Origin: an uncultured Erysipelotrichaceae bacterium
GTDB taxonomy: Bacteria; Bacillota_I; Bacilli_A; RF39; UBA660
Assembly (NCBI GenBank): GCA_902766815.1
Contig: CACXEZ010000036.1
Coordinates: 1 to 5,239 of the forward strand
Length of the DNA stretch: 5,239 nucleotides
Direction: 5' to 3'
Of this stretch, positions 5,154 through 5,239 are shown piece by piece (within the stretch, counting starts at the first letter, position 1; each line of letters opens with the position of its first letter). The notes below the pieces were generated by a model that saw only the letters and a program-made list of their open reading frames with translations, ran no database searches and had not been told where the DNA came from. A program made the position numbers and the translations under genes.

Positions 5154-5239
5154 GGAGAAATACCCAAGTCTGGTTGAAGGGACCGGTCTTGAAAACCGGG
5201 AGGTCGAGAAATCGGCGCAGGGGTTCGAATCCCTTTTTC
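5154..5239 (+). tRNA. tRNA-Ser (anticodon UGA), truncated by the window end
   Basis: The 5' acceptor GGAGAAA (5154-5160) needs TTTCTCC at the 3' side; the window stops after TTTC, so the last three acceptor bases, discriminator and CCA lie beyond it. The anticodon stem CCGGT/ACCGG holds loop CTTGAAA with anticodon TGA at 5190-5192. The long variable arm (GGTCGAGAAATCGGC) marks a class II serine tRNA. The T arm has GGGGTTCGAATCCC. It starts 5 nt after tRNA-Leu, so both belong to one transcript that probably continues with more tRNAs. Confidence 0.93.

Noticed and set aside
1..5239. CRISPR array, defence island or retron-like system
   Set aside because: No regularly spaced repeats, cas-like, reverse transcriptase or nuclease genes are present. 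The only enzymes encoded are a copper ATPase and an IS transposase.

Overview
The window is very AT-rich and reads as a chromosomal stretch from a low-GC Gram-positive bacterium (Bacillota, perhaps a gut Erysipelotrichia/Bacilli-type lineage). The evidence is the A/T-ending codon use, Shine-Dalgarno sites of the AAGGA/AGAAGG type, TTGNNA-17-TATAAT promoters and tRNAs with an encoded CCA. Tryptophan is read from TGG and TGA is used as a stop, so the code is the standard bacterial one. Species cannot be fixed from the sequence alone.

Layout: (1) 1-413 holds a promoter, a short structured transcript of about 110 nt ending in a good intrinsic terminator, and a 63-codon orphan ORF just behind it. 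The arrangement could be a stand-alone small RNA or an attenuator-type leader with a 23-codon peptide. (2) 414-840 has no intact gene. It holds a strong extended -10 promoter and what looks like a decayed small gene of about 75 codons broken by a stop and a frameshift. (3) 841-3030 encodes a 729-residue Cu(I)-exporting P1B-1 ATPase (CopA type) with one N-terminal metal-binding domain. (4) 3203-4951 is a complete IS66-family insertion sequence with perfect 18-bp inverted repeats, a single 518-residue transposase, a terminator just inside its left end and another at the transposase stop. (5) 4980-5239 is a consensus promoter followed by tRNA-Leu(UAA) and tRNA-Ser(UGA); the second runs off the window end.

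How they fit: copA acts alone here, with no copper-responsive repressor (CsoR/CopY) or chaperone (CopZ) in view. The IS sits between copA and the tRNA cluster and has left the tRNA promoter intact 28 bp away. The terminator inside the left IS end probably shields the element from copA read-through. I found no defence island, CRISPR array or other clear new multi-gene system. The least explained parts are the 18-165 transcript, the orphan ORF behind it and the partial repeat of the IS end at 3190-3202.
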